Notes: generated by a model from the sequence alone, not told the origin. Shown: positions 24,687-34,436, counted from the stretch's first letter. The stretch: 64,000 nucleotides of DNA from Kineosporia aurantiaca JCM 3230 (GCA_000719025.1 JODP01000002.1:248001-312000), one strand, 5' to 3'. Made by a program: numbers and translations.

Positions 24687-26024
24687 ATGAAAACGCAGCG
24701 TAAGCGCCTGATTCCCATCGTGGCCCTGACCGCCGTCCTGCTCGGGGGTGGCGCCGCCGCCTTCGCGGTGAACCCGTCGAGCACCACGGTCAAGGCCGCC
24801 GCCACCGGCGCCGTCTACTACGTGTCCCCCACCGGCAGCGACACCGCGGCCGGTTCGCTGGCGGCGCCGTGGAAGACCATTGCGCACGCCCAGTCCGTGG
24901 CCGCGGCCGGCGACACGGTGTACTTCCGTAAGGGCACGTACACGTATACCGCGGCGAACAAGGCCTGCTCGAGCCAGACCGCCCTGGTCGACGCGATCAC
25001 CCTGAACAAGAGCGGCACCGCGGCCGCGCCGATCACCTATGCGGCCTACTCCGGCGAGGTCCCGGTCTTCAGCTTCTCCGGGGTGAAGGACAACTGCCGG
25101 ATCAAGGGTTTCGACGTCACCGGTAGCTACATCACCCTCAAGGGCCTGGAAGTCACCGGCGTCCCGCAGAACAACAACCTGAACCACGAGTCGTGGGGCG
25201 TCTACGTCACCGGCAGCAACAACACGTTCGACCAGCTGAACCTGCACAACAACATGGGACCGGGCCTCTTCATCCAGAAGGGCGGCGGAAACCTGGTGGT
25301 GAACACCGACTCCCACGACAACTACGACCCGCTCACCTCGAACGGGGCCGGGGAGAGCGCCGACGGCTTCGGCGCGCACATCGCGGCCAACAGCCCGGGC
25401 AACGTCTTCCGGGGTGACCGCGCCTGGAACAACTCCGACGACGGTTTCGACCTGATCAACGCCTTCTCCCCGGTGACCATCGAGAACTCCTGGGCCTGGC
25501 ACAACGGCTACCTCCCGGGCACCTCGACCCCGATCGGCAACGGGAACGGTTTCAAGGCAGGCGGTTACGGCGGCGTCTACGTGACCAACGGGGTGCAGCA
25601 CACGGTGCGCTACTCGGTGGCCTTCGACAACCGGGCGGCCGGCTTCTACGCCAACCACCACACGGTCGCGACCAACTTCAACCACAACACCAGCTACGCC
25701 AACCACCCCGACTACAACATGCTGGGCATCACCTCCAGCGGGGCGGCCACCGGCCTGGGCAACCTGCACGACAACATCGCCTACGGCGGCACGCTGACCA
25801 GCAACATGACCGGGACCACGCAGAAGAACAACTCCTGGAACCTGAGCAAGGCCCCGGCGGCGAGCGACTTCAAGAGCCTGTCGATCACCGGCTGGGACGC
25901 CCCTCGCCAGGCCAACGGCACCCTCCCGGTGCTGACCAGCCTGCACCTGGCCACCGGCAGCCCGCTGATCGGCATCGCCAGCGACGCGGCCACGGCCGCC
26001 ACCGCCAACCTCGGCGCATTCTGA
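24687..26024 (+). CDS. Secreted PL9-like pectate lyase
   Basis: A 445-residue extracellular protein. The signal peptide has MKTQRKR and a hydrophobic core to about residue 27. The rest is a right-handed parallel beta-helix: YYVSPTGSDTAAGSLAAPWK at the start, then WNNSDDGFDLINAF, ENSWAWHNGY and GNGNGFKAGG. The Lys290 of GFKAGG matches the catalytic-base position of PL9 lyases and the Asp cluster matches the calcium site. It would cleave pectate by beta-elimination outside the cell. It lies beside the arabinan locus (arabinans are pectin side chains), with its own promoter and a strong terminator. Confidence 0.88.
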   Translation: MKTQRKRLIPIVALTAVLLGGGAAAFAVNPSSTTVKAAATGAVYYVSPTGSDTAAGSLAAPWKTIAHAQSVAAAGDTVYFRKGTYTYTAANKACSSQTALVDAITLNKSGTAAAPITYAAYSGEVPVFSFSGVKDNCRIKGFDVTGSYITLKGLEVTGVPQNNNLNHESWGVYVTGSNNTFDQLNLHNNMGPGLFIQKGGGNLVVNTDSHDNYDPLTSNGAGESADGFGAHIAANSPGNVFRGDRAWNNSDDGFDLINAFSPVTIENSWAWHNGYLPGTSTPIGNGNGFKAGGYGGVYVTNGVQHTVRYSVAFDNRAAGFYANHHTVATNFNHNTSYANHPDYNMLGITSSGAATGLGNLHDNIAYGGTLTSNMTGTTQKNNSWNLSKAPAASDFKSLSITGWDAPRQANGTLPVLTSLHLATGSPLIGIASDAATAATANLGAF

Positions 26025-26030
26025 TCTGAT

Positions 26031-26069
26031 CCGCTCGTGGGTATCCCCGCCCGGGATACCCACGAGCGG
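26031..26069 (+). terminator. Rho-independent terminator of the pectate lyase gene
   Basis: A perfect 17-bp stem (26031-26047 with 26053-26069) with a 5-base loop begins 6 bases after the stop codon and is followed by the T-rich GTCTTCTTC. Confidence 0.9.
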
Positions 26070-26107
26070 GTCTTCTTCGCCGTCGCGACCTCTCGCACAG
26101 TGTGGTC

Positions 26108-26659
26108 ATGACCCAGCCGACCCACGCCCTCATCGTCCCCGCACTGCATTCGGGGGTGGACGATCACTGGTACCCCGATCTTCGCAAACGTCTTGCCGCC
26201 CAGGGATTCACCGACGTCCGTACATCTGCCCCGCCCTCCGGTGAACCCGAACTGGCCGACTGGCTGGCCAGTGTCGACGAGGTCGGCGACGGTCTCGGCG
26301 AGAACAGCGTGGTGTTCGGGCACAGCCTGGGCGCGGTGGCCGCCCTGGCCTACCTCTCCGCCCGCACCGACCTGAGCCGGATCGGCCGGTTCATCGGGGT
26401 GGCCGGATTCGCGGTTCCGCTGCCGCGCCTGCCCACCACGAAGGCTTTCGTCGAGGCCGTCGACGCCGGGCGGATCCGCACCCTGGTCGCCGACCGGCAG
26501 GTCCTGCTCGCCGAGGACGACTACGCCGTCGCCCCGGAGCTGACCGAGCAGGCCGCGGCCGACATCGACGCGACCGTGCACCGGTTCACCCGAGCCGGCC
26601 ACTTCCTCGCCCAGGACGGCTGGGACCGGGCGGGACTGATCGCAGACCTGGCCGGATAG
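26108..26659 (+). CDS. RBBP9/YdeN-type serine hydrolase
   Basis: A 183-residue small alpha/beta hydrolase. HALIVPALHSGVDDHWYP is the typical N-terminal strand; the nucleophile elbow VVFGHSLGAVAALAYL has the catalytic Ser; and the C-terminal GHFLAQDG has the His. Members hydrolyse small esters; physiological substrates are unknown. The ATG at 26108 is chosen over GTG 26102. It is the only gene between the pectate lyase terminator and the next hydrolase. Confidence 0.87.
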   Translation: MTQPTHALIVPALHSGVDDHWYPDLRKRLAAQGFTDVRTSAPPSGEPELADWLASVDEVGDGLGENSVVFGHSLGAVAALAYLSARTDLSRIGRFIGVAGFAVPLPRLPTTKAFVEAVDAGRIRTLVADRQVLLAEDDYAVAPELTEQAAADIDATVHRFTRAGHFLAQDGWDRAGLIADLAG

Positions 26660-26695
26660 CCCACCTTGACGGGCAAATGTCGGTAATGTACAGCC

Positions 26696-27862
26696 GTGAC
26701 GAGTGAGCCGGCGGCCTCGCAGACAACGGCAGTTCCGGTCGTCATCTATGCCCCCGGGCTCGGCCGCTCCCCCACGAACACGGCCGACAACATTGCCGAG
26801 ATCCTGGCCCGCAGCATGGATCTTCAGGTCGGCGGGCAGACCTACGGCACCCAGACGCCCCAGGGCGTGGCCGCCCCGCACGGGCTCACCCTGAGCAAGA
26901 CCGTGGTGGACCAGGCCCAGAACCCGGTCCTGCAGGTCTTCGAGTTCGACTACCGCACCGAGCTCAACCCTTCGGCCAGCCAGGCCGCGCCCTCGGTGAC
27001 CGCGGGCGCGGTCCGGTCGGCCGCGCTGGCGATCTGGGGCACGGTGACCCTGCTGCGCACGTTCCGGACCGACGCCAAGGACCGCCGGACCCGGGCCCAG
27101 CTGGCCCTGGGACTGGCCGCGGCCGGCGCGCTGATCCTGGCCGCCCTGGTCAGCCTCTACTGCCTGCTGGTGGCGGTCGGGGTCGACGTGCCCTGGGCGG
27201 GTTCGGCGCTCGACCTGCAGGCGAACTGGACGTTCGGGGTGACCGCGCTGGGCACCACCTTCACCTGGACCATGCTGCGCCGCCGGATCCTGGCCCTGGC
27301 CGCCAGCACCGACCGGATGATCAGCTTCGTGCGCGACGAGAACCGGATGGCCAGCGACATCACCCGCAAGCTGGACTACGCCCTCGCGCAGCTGACCGAC
27401 AACGGCTGGACCGGGCCGGTGCACCTGTTCGGTTACAGCTTCGGCAGCCTGGTGTTCTTCGAGGCGGTGTTCCCCCGGCGTTCCGCGCACGTGCCGCCCC
27501 AGCCGATGGACCGGGTCGCCACGCTGATCACCGTCGGCTGCCCGGTCGATCTGGTCCGGCTCTACTCACCGGGTTTCCTCACCGACCGGGCCAAGCGCCG
27601 GGAAGTGGTGTGGAAGAACGTGTTCAACGCGGCCGACATCTTCAGCTCCAACCTGATCAACGGCAAGGACGACCAGTCCGGCGTGGGCTTCGACGTGGAC
27701 GGGGTACGACCCGAATCCCTGCGCTACACCGACGAAAGCATCAAGCCGTACCAGATCTTCGTCACCGGCCGAACGCATTCCGGCTACTGGTCGGACGTGA
27801 ACGGTTCCAGCTGCCTGGATCTCGTCGCGCCGCTGTTCATCCCCCGAACCTCCCCGATTTAG
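26696..27862 (+). CDS. Membrane-anchored alpha/beta hydrolase-like protein
   Basis: A 388-residue protein with a hydrolase fold split by a membrane segment. VVIYAPGLGRSPTNTADNIA opens the fold; two hydrophobic helices lie at about residues 137-165 and 178-200; then VHLFGYSFGSLVFFEAVFP supplies a GYSFGS nucleophile elbow, followed by ATLITVGCPVDLVRLYSP and a C-terminal THSGYWSD with a candidate His. A cytoplasmic esterase or lipase tethered by an inserted helical hairpin is inferred. GTG start 36 bases after the previous gene. The 3' end overlaps the convergent regulator by 4 bases. Confidence 0.68.
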   Translation: MTSEPAASQTTAVPVVIYAPGLGRSPTNTADNIAEILARSMDLQVGGQTYGTQTPQGVAAPHGLTLSKTVVDQAQNPVLQVFEFDYRTELNPSASQAAPSVTAGAVRSAALAIWGTVTLLRTFRTDAKDRRTRAQLALGLAAAGALILAALVSLYCLLVAVGVDVPWAGSALDLQANWTFGVTALGTTFTWTMLRRRILALAASTDRMISFVRDENRMASDITRKLDYALAQLTDNGWTGPVHLFGYSFGSLVFFEAVFPRRSAHVPPQPMDRVATLITVGCPVDLVRLYSPGFLTDRAKRREVVWKNVFNAADIFSSNLINGKDDQSGVGFDVDGVRPESLRYTDESIKPYQIFVTGRTHSGYWSDVNGSSCLDLVAPLFIPRTSPI

Positions 27863-30800
27863 GACGCCGGTGGGCCCCCGTCGGGGGCCGGGTCACCTTC
27901 CAGCGAGGTCCGGATCAGATCCAGGGCCTCTTGGCGGGGCAGCGCCTTGCCGCGGGCGGAAAGGCGCTCGAACTCGGCGGGTTCCACGGCGTCCCGGACC
28001 AGACCGACGACGTGGCGGACGGTCGCGTCGCGCATCCCCTCATGCCCCCGCAGCAGGGACGAGACCCCCAGCAGTTCGGCGGCCCGACCGGCTTCTCCGG
28101 TCGCCAGCACGTAGCGGGCCACCCCGATCGCGACCCGGGCGTTGACCGGCATGTCGCTGCTGCGCAGGCCCAGCTCGGTGGACTCCTTCAGGTGGGCCAG
28201 GGCCAGCTCGAGGTCCCCGTCCTGGGTCTCGAAGACCGACAGATCGCTCAGCAGGGTGGCCCGCAGCTGCGGAATCGCGATCGCCCGGTGCGCCTCGTCG
28301 CTGCCGAGCACCGCCTTCTCCATCAGCCGCCGGGCTTGCGGGTGATCGCCCTGGACCCACTCGATCTCGGCCTCGGCCGCGATCGCGAAGGCCTGCGACA
28401 TCCAGGACCCGGTCTCGACGGCGATCCGCTGCGCGGTGGCCACGTCCCGCCGGGCCCCGGCCAGATCCCCGGTGTCGATCTTCAGCCGGGCGATCCAGAC
28501 CAGGGCGTAGGCCTCGTCGTCCTCCGCGTGCAGTTCCAGCATGGCGCTGCGGGCGGCGGTCAGCATCGCGATCGCCTCCTCGAACCGGCCCTCGTTGCGC
28601 AGGATCTCGGCCATCGCCCCGCTGGTGGTGCCGATCCCCCAGCGGTCGCCGATCTCGGTGAACATGGCCAGCGCCTGCGGGATCCGGCCCTTGCTGAGCT
28701 CGTAGTCGCCCTCGTTCTCGGCCATCACCGCGGTCATCAGGATCAGCACCGCCCGGGCCCACGGGTCGGCGTGCTCCAGGTTGCGCTCGACCGCGGCCAG
28801 ACCGCGTTCGGCGTCGTCGCGCAGCATCGCCAGACCGGGCTCGGCGAAGGTCAGCAGGGGGTGCCCGTGCAGCACGTCGACCTGGGTCAGCAGGTCCTCG
28901 ATCCGGTCCAGGTCGTGCTCGGCCGGCATCACCCGGCCGTTCATCGCCACCGCGATCGTCTTCAGGATCAGGCTGACCAGGTAGGCCTCCGGATCGCTGG
29001 GCCCGGGCACCCGCAGCGCCTGCTCGGCCCAGCCGGCCGCCTCCTCGTGCCGGCCCGAGATCGACCAGAACCAGCCCAGGGCGCTGGCCATCCGCACCGC
29101 CAGGTCGGCGTCCTCCACCTCGATCGCGAAGCGCAGGGTGGCGAGCAGGTTGTCCCGCTCGGAGGTGAGCCGTTCCAGCCAGATCAGCTGCTCGGGGCCG
29201 CGCAGGTGCGGGTCGGCGGCCTCGGCCAGCCCGAGGAAGTGCCGGGCGTGGGCGCGGCGCATCACCGTGATCAGGCCCCGCTGGGCCAGCCGCTCGAGGG
29301 CGTACTCGCGGATCGTCTCCAGCATCCGGTAGCGCGGTTCCGGGTCACCGACCCGGCCCGAGGGCATGACCACCAGCAGGGACTTGTCGGCCAGGGAGAT
29401 CAGCAGATCGGCCACCGGGTCGAGGTCGAACCCGCCCGGGGCGTCGGTGGAGCACACGGCCGAGGCGGTCTCGGCGGTGACCCCGCCCGCGAACACCGCG
29501 ACCCGCTCGATCAGGTCCCGCTCCGGCCCGGACAGCAGCTCCCAGCTCCAGGCGACCACCGCGCTGAGCGTCTGGTGGCGCGGCATGGCCGTGCGGTTGC
29601 CCCCGGTCAGCAGCCGGAACCGGTTGTCCAGGCGGGAGTTCAGGCCGTCCAGGCCGAGCGTGCGCAGCCGGGCGGCGGCCAGCTCGATCGCCAGCGGCAG
29701 GCCGTCCAGCCGGCGGCAGATCTCGGCCACCATCGGCCCGTTCTGCGCGTCCACGGTGAAACCCGGCCGCACCAGCGCGGCCCGGTCGGCGAACAGCCGC
29801 ACCGCCGGGGAGTCCAGCTCGTTCTCCCCCGGCTGCACCGAGAGCGGGCGGACCGGCCAGATCGACTCCCCCACGATGCCCAGCGGCTCCCGGCTGGTGG
29901 CCAGCACGGTCAGCTTCGGGCAGCGCGAGAGCAGGAACCCGGCCAGTTCGGCGGCGGCCTCGATCAGGTGCTCGCAGTTGTCCAGGATCAGCACCGTCGG
30001 ATAGGCGGCCAGCGCATCCAGCAACCGGCTGCGGGCATCGCCCTTCCCGGCCTTCTGCACCGTCGCCGGATCCAGCTGCGAGCGGTCGATGGTGCCGATA
30101 CTGCCCAGCACGGTGGAGATCACGTCGTCCGGATCGGTGACCGGGGCCAGCTCGGCCATCCAGACCCCGCCCGGCGCGTCCATCCGCCCGGCCACCTCGC
30201 TGACCAGCCGGCTCTTACCCGCCCCACCGGCGCCCACCAGCGTCACCAATCGGGCCCGTCCCACCTGCTCGGTGATCCCCGCGAGCTCGGCCTCGCGACC
30301 CACGAAACTGGTCAGCGCCAAGCGCAGATTCGTCTTGCGAGCCGTCCGGATCTCGGGTTCGGGGACCTCGGCCCGCACCCGCAGCGCCGGATCGTCGCGC
30401 AGGATCTGGCCCTGCAGTTCCTGCAGCCCGGCCGGCGGGTCCAGGCCCAGCTCGTCGGCCATCGCCCGGCGCAGCCGCTCGTAGACCGCCAGCGCCTCGC
30501 CCTGCCGGCCCTCCGCGGCCAGGGCCCGCATCAGCAGCTCGTGTGCCCTCTCCCGCAACGGGTTCCGGGCGATCACGTCCTCCAGGTCGGCGACCAGGTC
30601 GGCGAACCGGCCGAGCGAGAGGGCCGCGGCCGCCCGGTCCTCGATCGCCCCCAGCCGCAGCCGCTGCAGCCGCTCGGTCCAGGCCTGGGCGTAGGCCGCG
30701 TCCGCCACCTCGGTCAGCGGCGCACCCCGCCACAGGGCCAGCGCCTCCGCATACGCCTGCATCCCCTCGGCCGGGGACGACGCCCGCCGCCCCTGCCCGA

Positions 30801-31110
30801 TCAGCTTCTCGAACGCCAGCCCGTCCACCTCGTCCTCGGTGACCGCCAGGCGGTACCCGGCCGGGCCGGACTCGACCAGGTCCGCGGCCGGCAGCACCCG
30901 CCGCAGCCGGGAGACCAGCGACTGCAAGGCGTTCACCTCGTCGGCCGGCGGCTCGCCCAGCCACAACGCCTCGACCAGCCGGCTCACCGACACCCAGGAC
31001 CCGGCGTCCGCGGCCAGCCGGATCAGCAGAGCCCGCAGCCGCGCCCCACCCACCTCGACGACCCGGCCGTCCGCCTCGAGCACCAGCGGACCCAGGATGC
31101 GTACATACAC
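27859..31110 (-). CDS. BTAD/NB-ARC large transcriptional regulator (AfsR/SARP-related)
   Basis: A 1083-residue regulator. Order: OmpR-like winged helix (VYVRILGPLVLEADGRVVEV, about residues 1-90), bacterial transcriptional activation domain (to about 245), NB-ARC ATPase with Walker A VGAGGAGKS near residue 294 and TVLILDNCEHLI as Walker B, then about 500 residues of TPR-like helices (the ARHFLGLAEAADPHLRGPEQ region onward). The GTG at 31110 follows GGGGGAG by 9 bases; ATG 31128 would add six residues. Such proteins act as ATP-dependent, signal-responsive activators, often of secondary metabolism; no biosynthetic genes flank it here. Confidence 0.92.
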   Translation of the reverse strand: MYVRILGPLVLEADGRVVEVGGARLRALLIRLAADAGSWVSVSRLVEALWLGEPPADEVNALQSLVSRLRRVLPAADLVESGPAGYRLAVTEDEVDGLAFEKLIGQGRRASSPAEGMQAYAEALALWRGAPLTEVADAAYAQAWTERLQRLRLGAIEDRAAAALSLGRFADLVADLEDVIARNPLRERAHELLMRALAAEGRQGEALAVYERLRRAMADELGLDPPAGLQELQGQILRDDPALRVRAEVPEPEIRTARKTNLRLALTSFVGREAELAGITEQVGRARLVTLVGAGGAGKSRLVSEVAGRMDAPGGVWMAELAPVTDPDDVISTVLGSIGTIDRSQLDPATVQKAGKGDARSRLLDALAAYPTVLILDNCEHLIEAAAELAGFLLSRCPKLTVLATSREPLGIVGESIWPVRPLSVQPGENELDSPAVRLFADRAALVRPGFTVDAQNGPMVAEICRRLDGLPLAIELAAARLRTLGLDGLNSRLDNRFRLLTGGNRTAMPRHQTLSAVVAWSWELLSGPERDLIERVAVFAGGVTAETASAVCSTDAPGGFDLDPVADLLISLADKSLLVVMPSGRVGDPEPRYRMLETIREYALERLAQRGLITVMRRAHARHFLGLAEAADPHLRGPEQLIWLERLTSERDNLLATLRFAIEVEDADLAVRMASALGWFWSISGRHEEAAGWAEQALRVPGPSDPEAYLVSLILKTIAVAMNGRVMPAEHDLDRIEDLLTQVDVLHGHPLLTFAEPGLAMLRDDAERGLAAVERNLEHADPWARAVLILMTAVMAENEGDYELSKGRIPQALAMFTEIGDRWGIGTTSGAMAEILRNEGRFEEAIAMLTAARSAMLELHAEDDEAYALVWIARLKIDTGDLAGARRDVATAQRIAVETGSWMSQAFAIAAEAEIEWVQGDHPQARRLMEKAVLGSDEAHRAIAIPQLRATLLSDLSVFETQDGDLELALAHLKESTELGLRSSDMPVNARVAIGVARYVLATGEAGRAAELLGVSSLLRGHEGMRDATVRHVVGLVRDAVEPAEFERLSARGKALPRQEALDLIRTSLEGDPAPDGGPPAS

Positions 31111-31210
31111 CCGGTCAGTCTCCCCCATGCCGGGGCGACGGCCCACCGACCACCACGCGTCCCGCTGGTTTCGCGGTGACGCGTCAACTACGCCGGGTAG
31201 GATGACCGGC

Positions 31211-31666
31211 ATGACCGAGAAGCCCGGCCTGGAACCCGATCAGTGGGAGCTCTGGCACCGCTGGCAGCACGCCCAGCGACTGCTCACCGCGGAGCTGGAC
31301 CGGGAGCTGCAGCGCGACCACGGCATCTCCAAGGCCGAGTTCAGCGTGCTGCTCACGTTGCGCGGGGCGCCCGGCCGGCAGCTGCGGGTAGGCGAGCTGG
31401 CCGACGCCCTGGCCTGGGAGAAGAGCCGGGTCTCGCACCTGCTGACCCGGATGGAGGGCCGGGGGCTGGTGCAGCGCACCGAGGGCGGGGCCCGCCGGAC
31501 CGGGGTCCGGCTGACCGACGACGGCTACCGCGCCGTCGAAGGGGCCGTGCTCACCCACGGCAGCAACCTTCGCCGGCTCTTCTTCGCCTCCCTCGCCCCG
31601 GAACAGGCGGCGGCGATCCGGGACTGGAGCGAGCAGCTGATCGCCCGCCTCGAACCCGGGGCCTAG
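31211..31666 (+). CDS. MarR-family transcriptional regulator
   Basis: A 151-residue MarR protein. The winged helix is evident in ISKAEFSVLLTLRGAPG, VGELADALAWEKSRVSHLLT and RTEGGARRTGVRLTDDGYR. ATG 31211 is preferred; ATG 31202 would add three residues. It overlaps the convergent MFS gene by four bases and is divergent from the BTAD regulator. It may control the exporter; its ligand is unknown. Confidence 0.9.
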   Translation: MTEKPGLEPDQWELWHRWQHAQRLLTAELDRELQRDHGISKAEFSVLLTLRGAPGRQLRVGELADALAWEKSRVSHLLTRMEGRGLVQRTEGGARRTGVRLTDDGYRAVEGAVLTHGSNLRRLFFASLAPEQAAAIRDWSEQLIARLEPGA

Positions 31667-32901
31667 GACTTTCGCCGGAGCTCGGCCATCGCGGCCCGGG
31701 TGGCGTACGGGGAGTAGCGCGGGGCCCAGAGCGCCAGGGCCCCGGCCGCCAGCAACCCGACGGCACCGGCCGAGACGATGCCGAGCGCGAGCGTGGTCAG
31801 GCCGGCGACGATCGAGACCAGCACCGGCCCGGCCGCGTTCCCGGCGTCGCTGAACAGCCGCCAGATCGACAGGAAGGTGATCCGGTTGAGGTCCGGCGCG
31901 GCGTCCGCCCCCAGGGTCATCATGATCCCGGAGCCGATGCCGTTACCGAACCCCATCACCACGGCCACCAGCGCGAGCGGGATCTCGCCGTGGGTCAGCG
32001 GCAGCACCAGCATCGAGCCGCCCAGGATGAGCATGGCCGGCAGGGCCACCGAGAGCCGGCCGAAGTGGTCCATCACCTTGCCCGAGGGATAGAACATCAC
32101 CATCTCGATGGCGTAGGCGATGCCGAAAACCACGCTGGTGCGCTCGGCACTGAGGCCGATGTGCTCGGCCCACAGCGGCAGCACGGTCTGCCGGGCCGCG
32201 CGGGTCGCGCCGACCGCGAGCACGGCCAGACCCAGCGTGAAGAACAGCCGCCGGTGCTGGAGCAGCATCGTGCGCGGGGCCACGGTGGAGTGGGCCCGGG
32301 GCGGCGGGGCATCACCCAGGCGCACCTCGGGCACGACGAACAGCAGCAGGACGGCGGCCGCAGCGGAGAGAACGGCGACCAGGTAGGCGCTGCGGATGCC
32401 GCCGAGCGAGATCGCCAGGGCACCCGCGAACGGGCCGATGAACAGGCCGATGCGGTGCGAGCCGGCCAGGGTGGACAGGGCGCGGGCCCGCAGGCGCACC
32501 GGCACCTTCTCGCTGATGGACGACTGCCGGGCCAGGTAGAACGTGGCATTGCTGGTTCCTAGCACCACCAGGGCGACGCCCAGCATGATCACCGAGTGAA
32601 CGGTGAAGCAGACCAGCAGGGCGGGGACGGCGACCGAGGCGGCCACCATCATCGCGCGGCGCTCGCCGATCCGGGCGGCCACCGCCGAGGCCGGGATGTC
32701 CCCCAGGATCTGCCCGATCCCCAGCAGGGACAGCACGAAGGCGGCGGTGCTGGGGGCGGCTCCGTCGGCCAGGGCGGTCAGCGCGATCACCGGCATGATC
32801 GCGCCCTGGCCGATCTCGTAGACCAGGGCGGGCAGGAACATCGACGGGGCTATCGCCCGGAGCAGGGCTCCGTCGGAGAGCGGGGATTCAACGTCTTCCA
32901 T
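31663..32901 (-). CDS. MFS transporter (12 TM)
   Basis: A 412-residue major facilitator protein with about twelve helices. The loop 2-3 region has AVAARIGERRAMM; the central loop lies near VRLGDAPPPRAHSTV; the loop 8-9 repeat has YPSGKVMDHFGRLS. It looks like a drug- or metabolite-exporting member; substrate not predictable. It converges with the MarR gene (TAG/CTA stop overlap). Confidence 0.9.
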   Translation of the reverse strand: MEDVESPLSDGALLRAIAPSMFLPALVYEIGQGAIMPVIALTALADGAAPSTAAFVLSLLGIGQILGDIPASAVAARIGERRAMMVAASVAVPALLVCFTVHSVIMLGVALVVLGTSNATFYLARQSSISEKVPVRLRARALSTLAGSHRIGLFIGPFAGALAISLGGIRSAYLVAVLSAAAAVLLLFVVPEVRLGDAPPPRAHSTVAPRTMLLQHRRLFFTLGLAVLAVGATRAARQTVLPLWAEHIGLSAERTSVVFGIAYAIEMVMFYPSGKVMDHFGRLSVALPAMLILGGSMLVLPLTHGEIPLALVAVVMGFGNGIGSGIMMTLGADAAPDLNRITFLSIWRLFSDAGNAAGPVLVSIVAGLTTLALGIVSAGAVGLLAAGALALWAPRYSPYATRAAMAELRRKS

Positions 32902-32926
32902 CGATTCCCGACGATCTCATGGCGGC

Positions 32927-32964
32927 GAGGGACGCCCCCGGGCGGGTACCCGGGGGCGTCCCTC
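32927..32964 (-). terminator. Terminator hairpin of the GH43 gene
   Basis: A perfect 16-bp stem (32927-32942 with 32949-32964) with a 6-base loop starts 8 bases after the GH43 stop on the minus strand. It lacks a T tract, as is common in GC-rich genomes, and separates GH43 from the downstream MFS gene. Confidence 0.8.
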
Positions 32965-32972
32965 ACGCAGGA

Positions 32973-34436
32973 TCAGCTCCAGACCTCGGCCCGGTCGATG
33001 CTGATGTAGGTCCCGCTGGAGGCGGCGTTCTTGGTGCCGGTCACCCGGACCTTCACCGTGTGCGTGCCCTTGGCCAGCTTGGCCGTGGTGAACATCAGGT
33101 CCTCGCCGGAGCGCAGCCCGGAGCTCGGGTAGTAGTCGACCGTCTTCTCCGCCCCGCCGTCCACGCTGATCGCGGCCTTGCCGTTGCCGGTGTCCATCAC
33201 CGAGAGCAGGGCCAGCTGGGTGCCGGTGAAGGTGAACGTCGCGGTGGCCCCGGTCTGGTTGCTGGAGTGGTCGTCGCCCCAGAAACACTGCACCCCACAG
33301 GCGGTTCCGGCGTTCCAGGTGCCGGTGTAGGCGACCGAGCCGACGCCGCTGCTGGTGTTCGTGTCGTTGATCCAGCCGGTGGCCGGGCCCGGGTCGCCCG
33401 AGGGCAGGTTCTCGGTGGCGCCGATCGCCAGCGGGGTGCCCAGGTTCGGGCTGCCGTCGCTGTTCCAGGTGATCTTCTGGGCCCGGCTGGTGCGGTTGGT
33501 GTACGTCACCGCACTGGTGTCCTTGGCGCCGTAGACGATCCAGTCCTCGGTGCCGTCCGGGCTCTTGAAGAACGCGTTGTGCCCCGGGCCGAAGACCCCG
33601 GCCGCGTCGTTGCGGGAGAACACCGCCCCGCTGTGCTGCACCCAGTTCGCCGCCACCATCGGGTCGGCCCCGTCGGCCAGGCTCATCTCGTAGAGCTTGT
33701 AGTCCGGCGTGCCGGTGTCACAGACCGAGTACGTCATCCAGGTCTTGCCGTTGCCGTGGACGGTCTCGGGAGCCTCGCGGATGTCCGCGCAGTCGCCGGC
33801 CGTGTTGATCGGCACCGAGTTACCGGAGACGGTGTACGGGTTGGCCAGGGCGACGATGTTGGTGCCGTTGTGCTGCCACTGGTTGATCCCCGCGTACAAC
33901 AGGTACAGCTTGCCGTCGACCTGCAGCACGGTCGGGTCGATCGAGTACGAGTCGTGGTTCGGGGGAACCAGTTTCGCCTTGAAGTGGTACGTCCCGGCCG
34001 GGTTGTCGGTGTCCGACTCCAGCACGTAGATCCGGTGGTTGGCGTCGGTGCCGTCGTCGGCCGTGTAGTACATGTACCACTTGCTGTTGATCCGGTAGAA
34101 CTCCGGCGCCCAGATGTCCTTGTTCCTCGACGCGTCGGTGTCGGTCCAGACCGTGGTGGCCGGCGAGGTGAGCAGGCCGTCGATGCTGGCCGCCTTGTGC
34201 ACCTTGATCGAGCTGCCCTCGGTCATGGTCAGGTAGTAGGACCCGTTGTAGTAGGTCATGAAGGGGTCGGGGCCGGTCCCCACCGGGTTACGGAAGGTGC
34301 CGCCCGCCGCGCTGGCGGAGGAGGCGCCGTTGGAGAGGACGAAGAACGACAGGGCGACGCCGACCAGGGCGGCGAGCGCGACGGCCAAGGGCCACCGGCG
34401 CGGACGGGTCAGGGACAGGAGCACAGGGAACTCCAT
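32973..34436 (-). CDS. Secreted GH43 glycosidase with C-terminal beta-sandwich
   Basis: A 487-residue secreted enzyme. A basic start and hydrophobic segment (about residues 16-36) end near ASAAG. The five-bladed propeller supplies the GH43 triad: Asp57 in GTGPDPFMTYYNG, Asp167 in SIDPTVLQVDGKLYLLYAG and Glu221 in IREAPETV. From about residue 360 a lectin-like jelly roll follows (TFTGTQLALLSVMDTGNGKA, ending ISIDRAEVWS), the pattern of carbohydrate-binding modules appended to arabinanases and xylosidases. It probably releases arabinose-containing products outside the cell for the importer. Confidence 0.88.
   Translation of the reverse strand: MEFPVLLSLTRPRRWPLAVALAALVGVALSFFVLSNGASSASAAGGTFRNPVGTGPDPFMTYYNGSYYLTMTEGSSIKVHKAASIDGLLTSPATTVWTDTDASRNKDIWAPEFYRINSKWYMYYTADDGTDANHRIYVLESDTDNPAGTYHFKAKLVPPNHDSYSIDPTVLQVDGKLYLLYAGINQWQHNGTNIVALANPYTVSGNSVPINTAGDCADIREAPETVHGNGKTWMTYSVCDTGTPDYKLYEMSLADGADPMVAANWVQHSGAVFSRNDAAGVFGPGHNAFFKSPDGTEDWIVYGAKDTSAVTYTNRTSRAQKITWNSDGSPNLGTPLAIGATENLPSGDPGPATGWINDTNTSSGVGSVAYTGTWNAGTACGVQCFWGDDHSSNQTGATATFTFTGTQLALLSVMDTGNGKAAISVDGGAEKTVDYYPSSGLRSGEDLMFTTAKLAKGTHTVKVRVTGTKNAASSGTYISIDRAEVWS

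Noticed and set aside
24663..26063. A 466-codon minus-strand frame antisense to the pectate lyase
   Set aside because: No motifs; it includes the terminator region, and the plus strand has a signal peptide and a PL9-like active site.
27610..31179. A 1189-codon open frame antisense to the BTAD/NB-ARC regulator
   Set aside because: It is the GC-driven mirror of the real gene: no domain motifs, rich in Gly/Arg/His/Gln/Pro, while the opposite strand has clear winged-helix, BTAD and Walker motifs.
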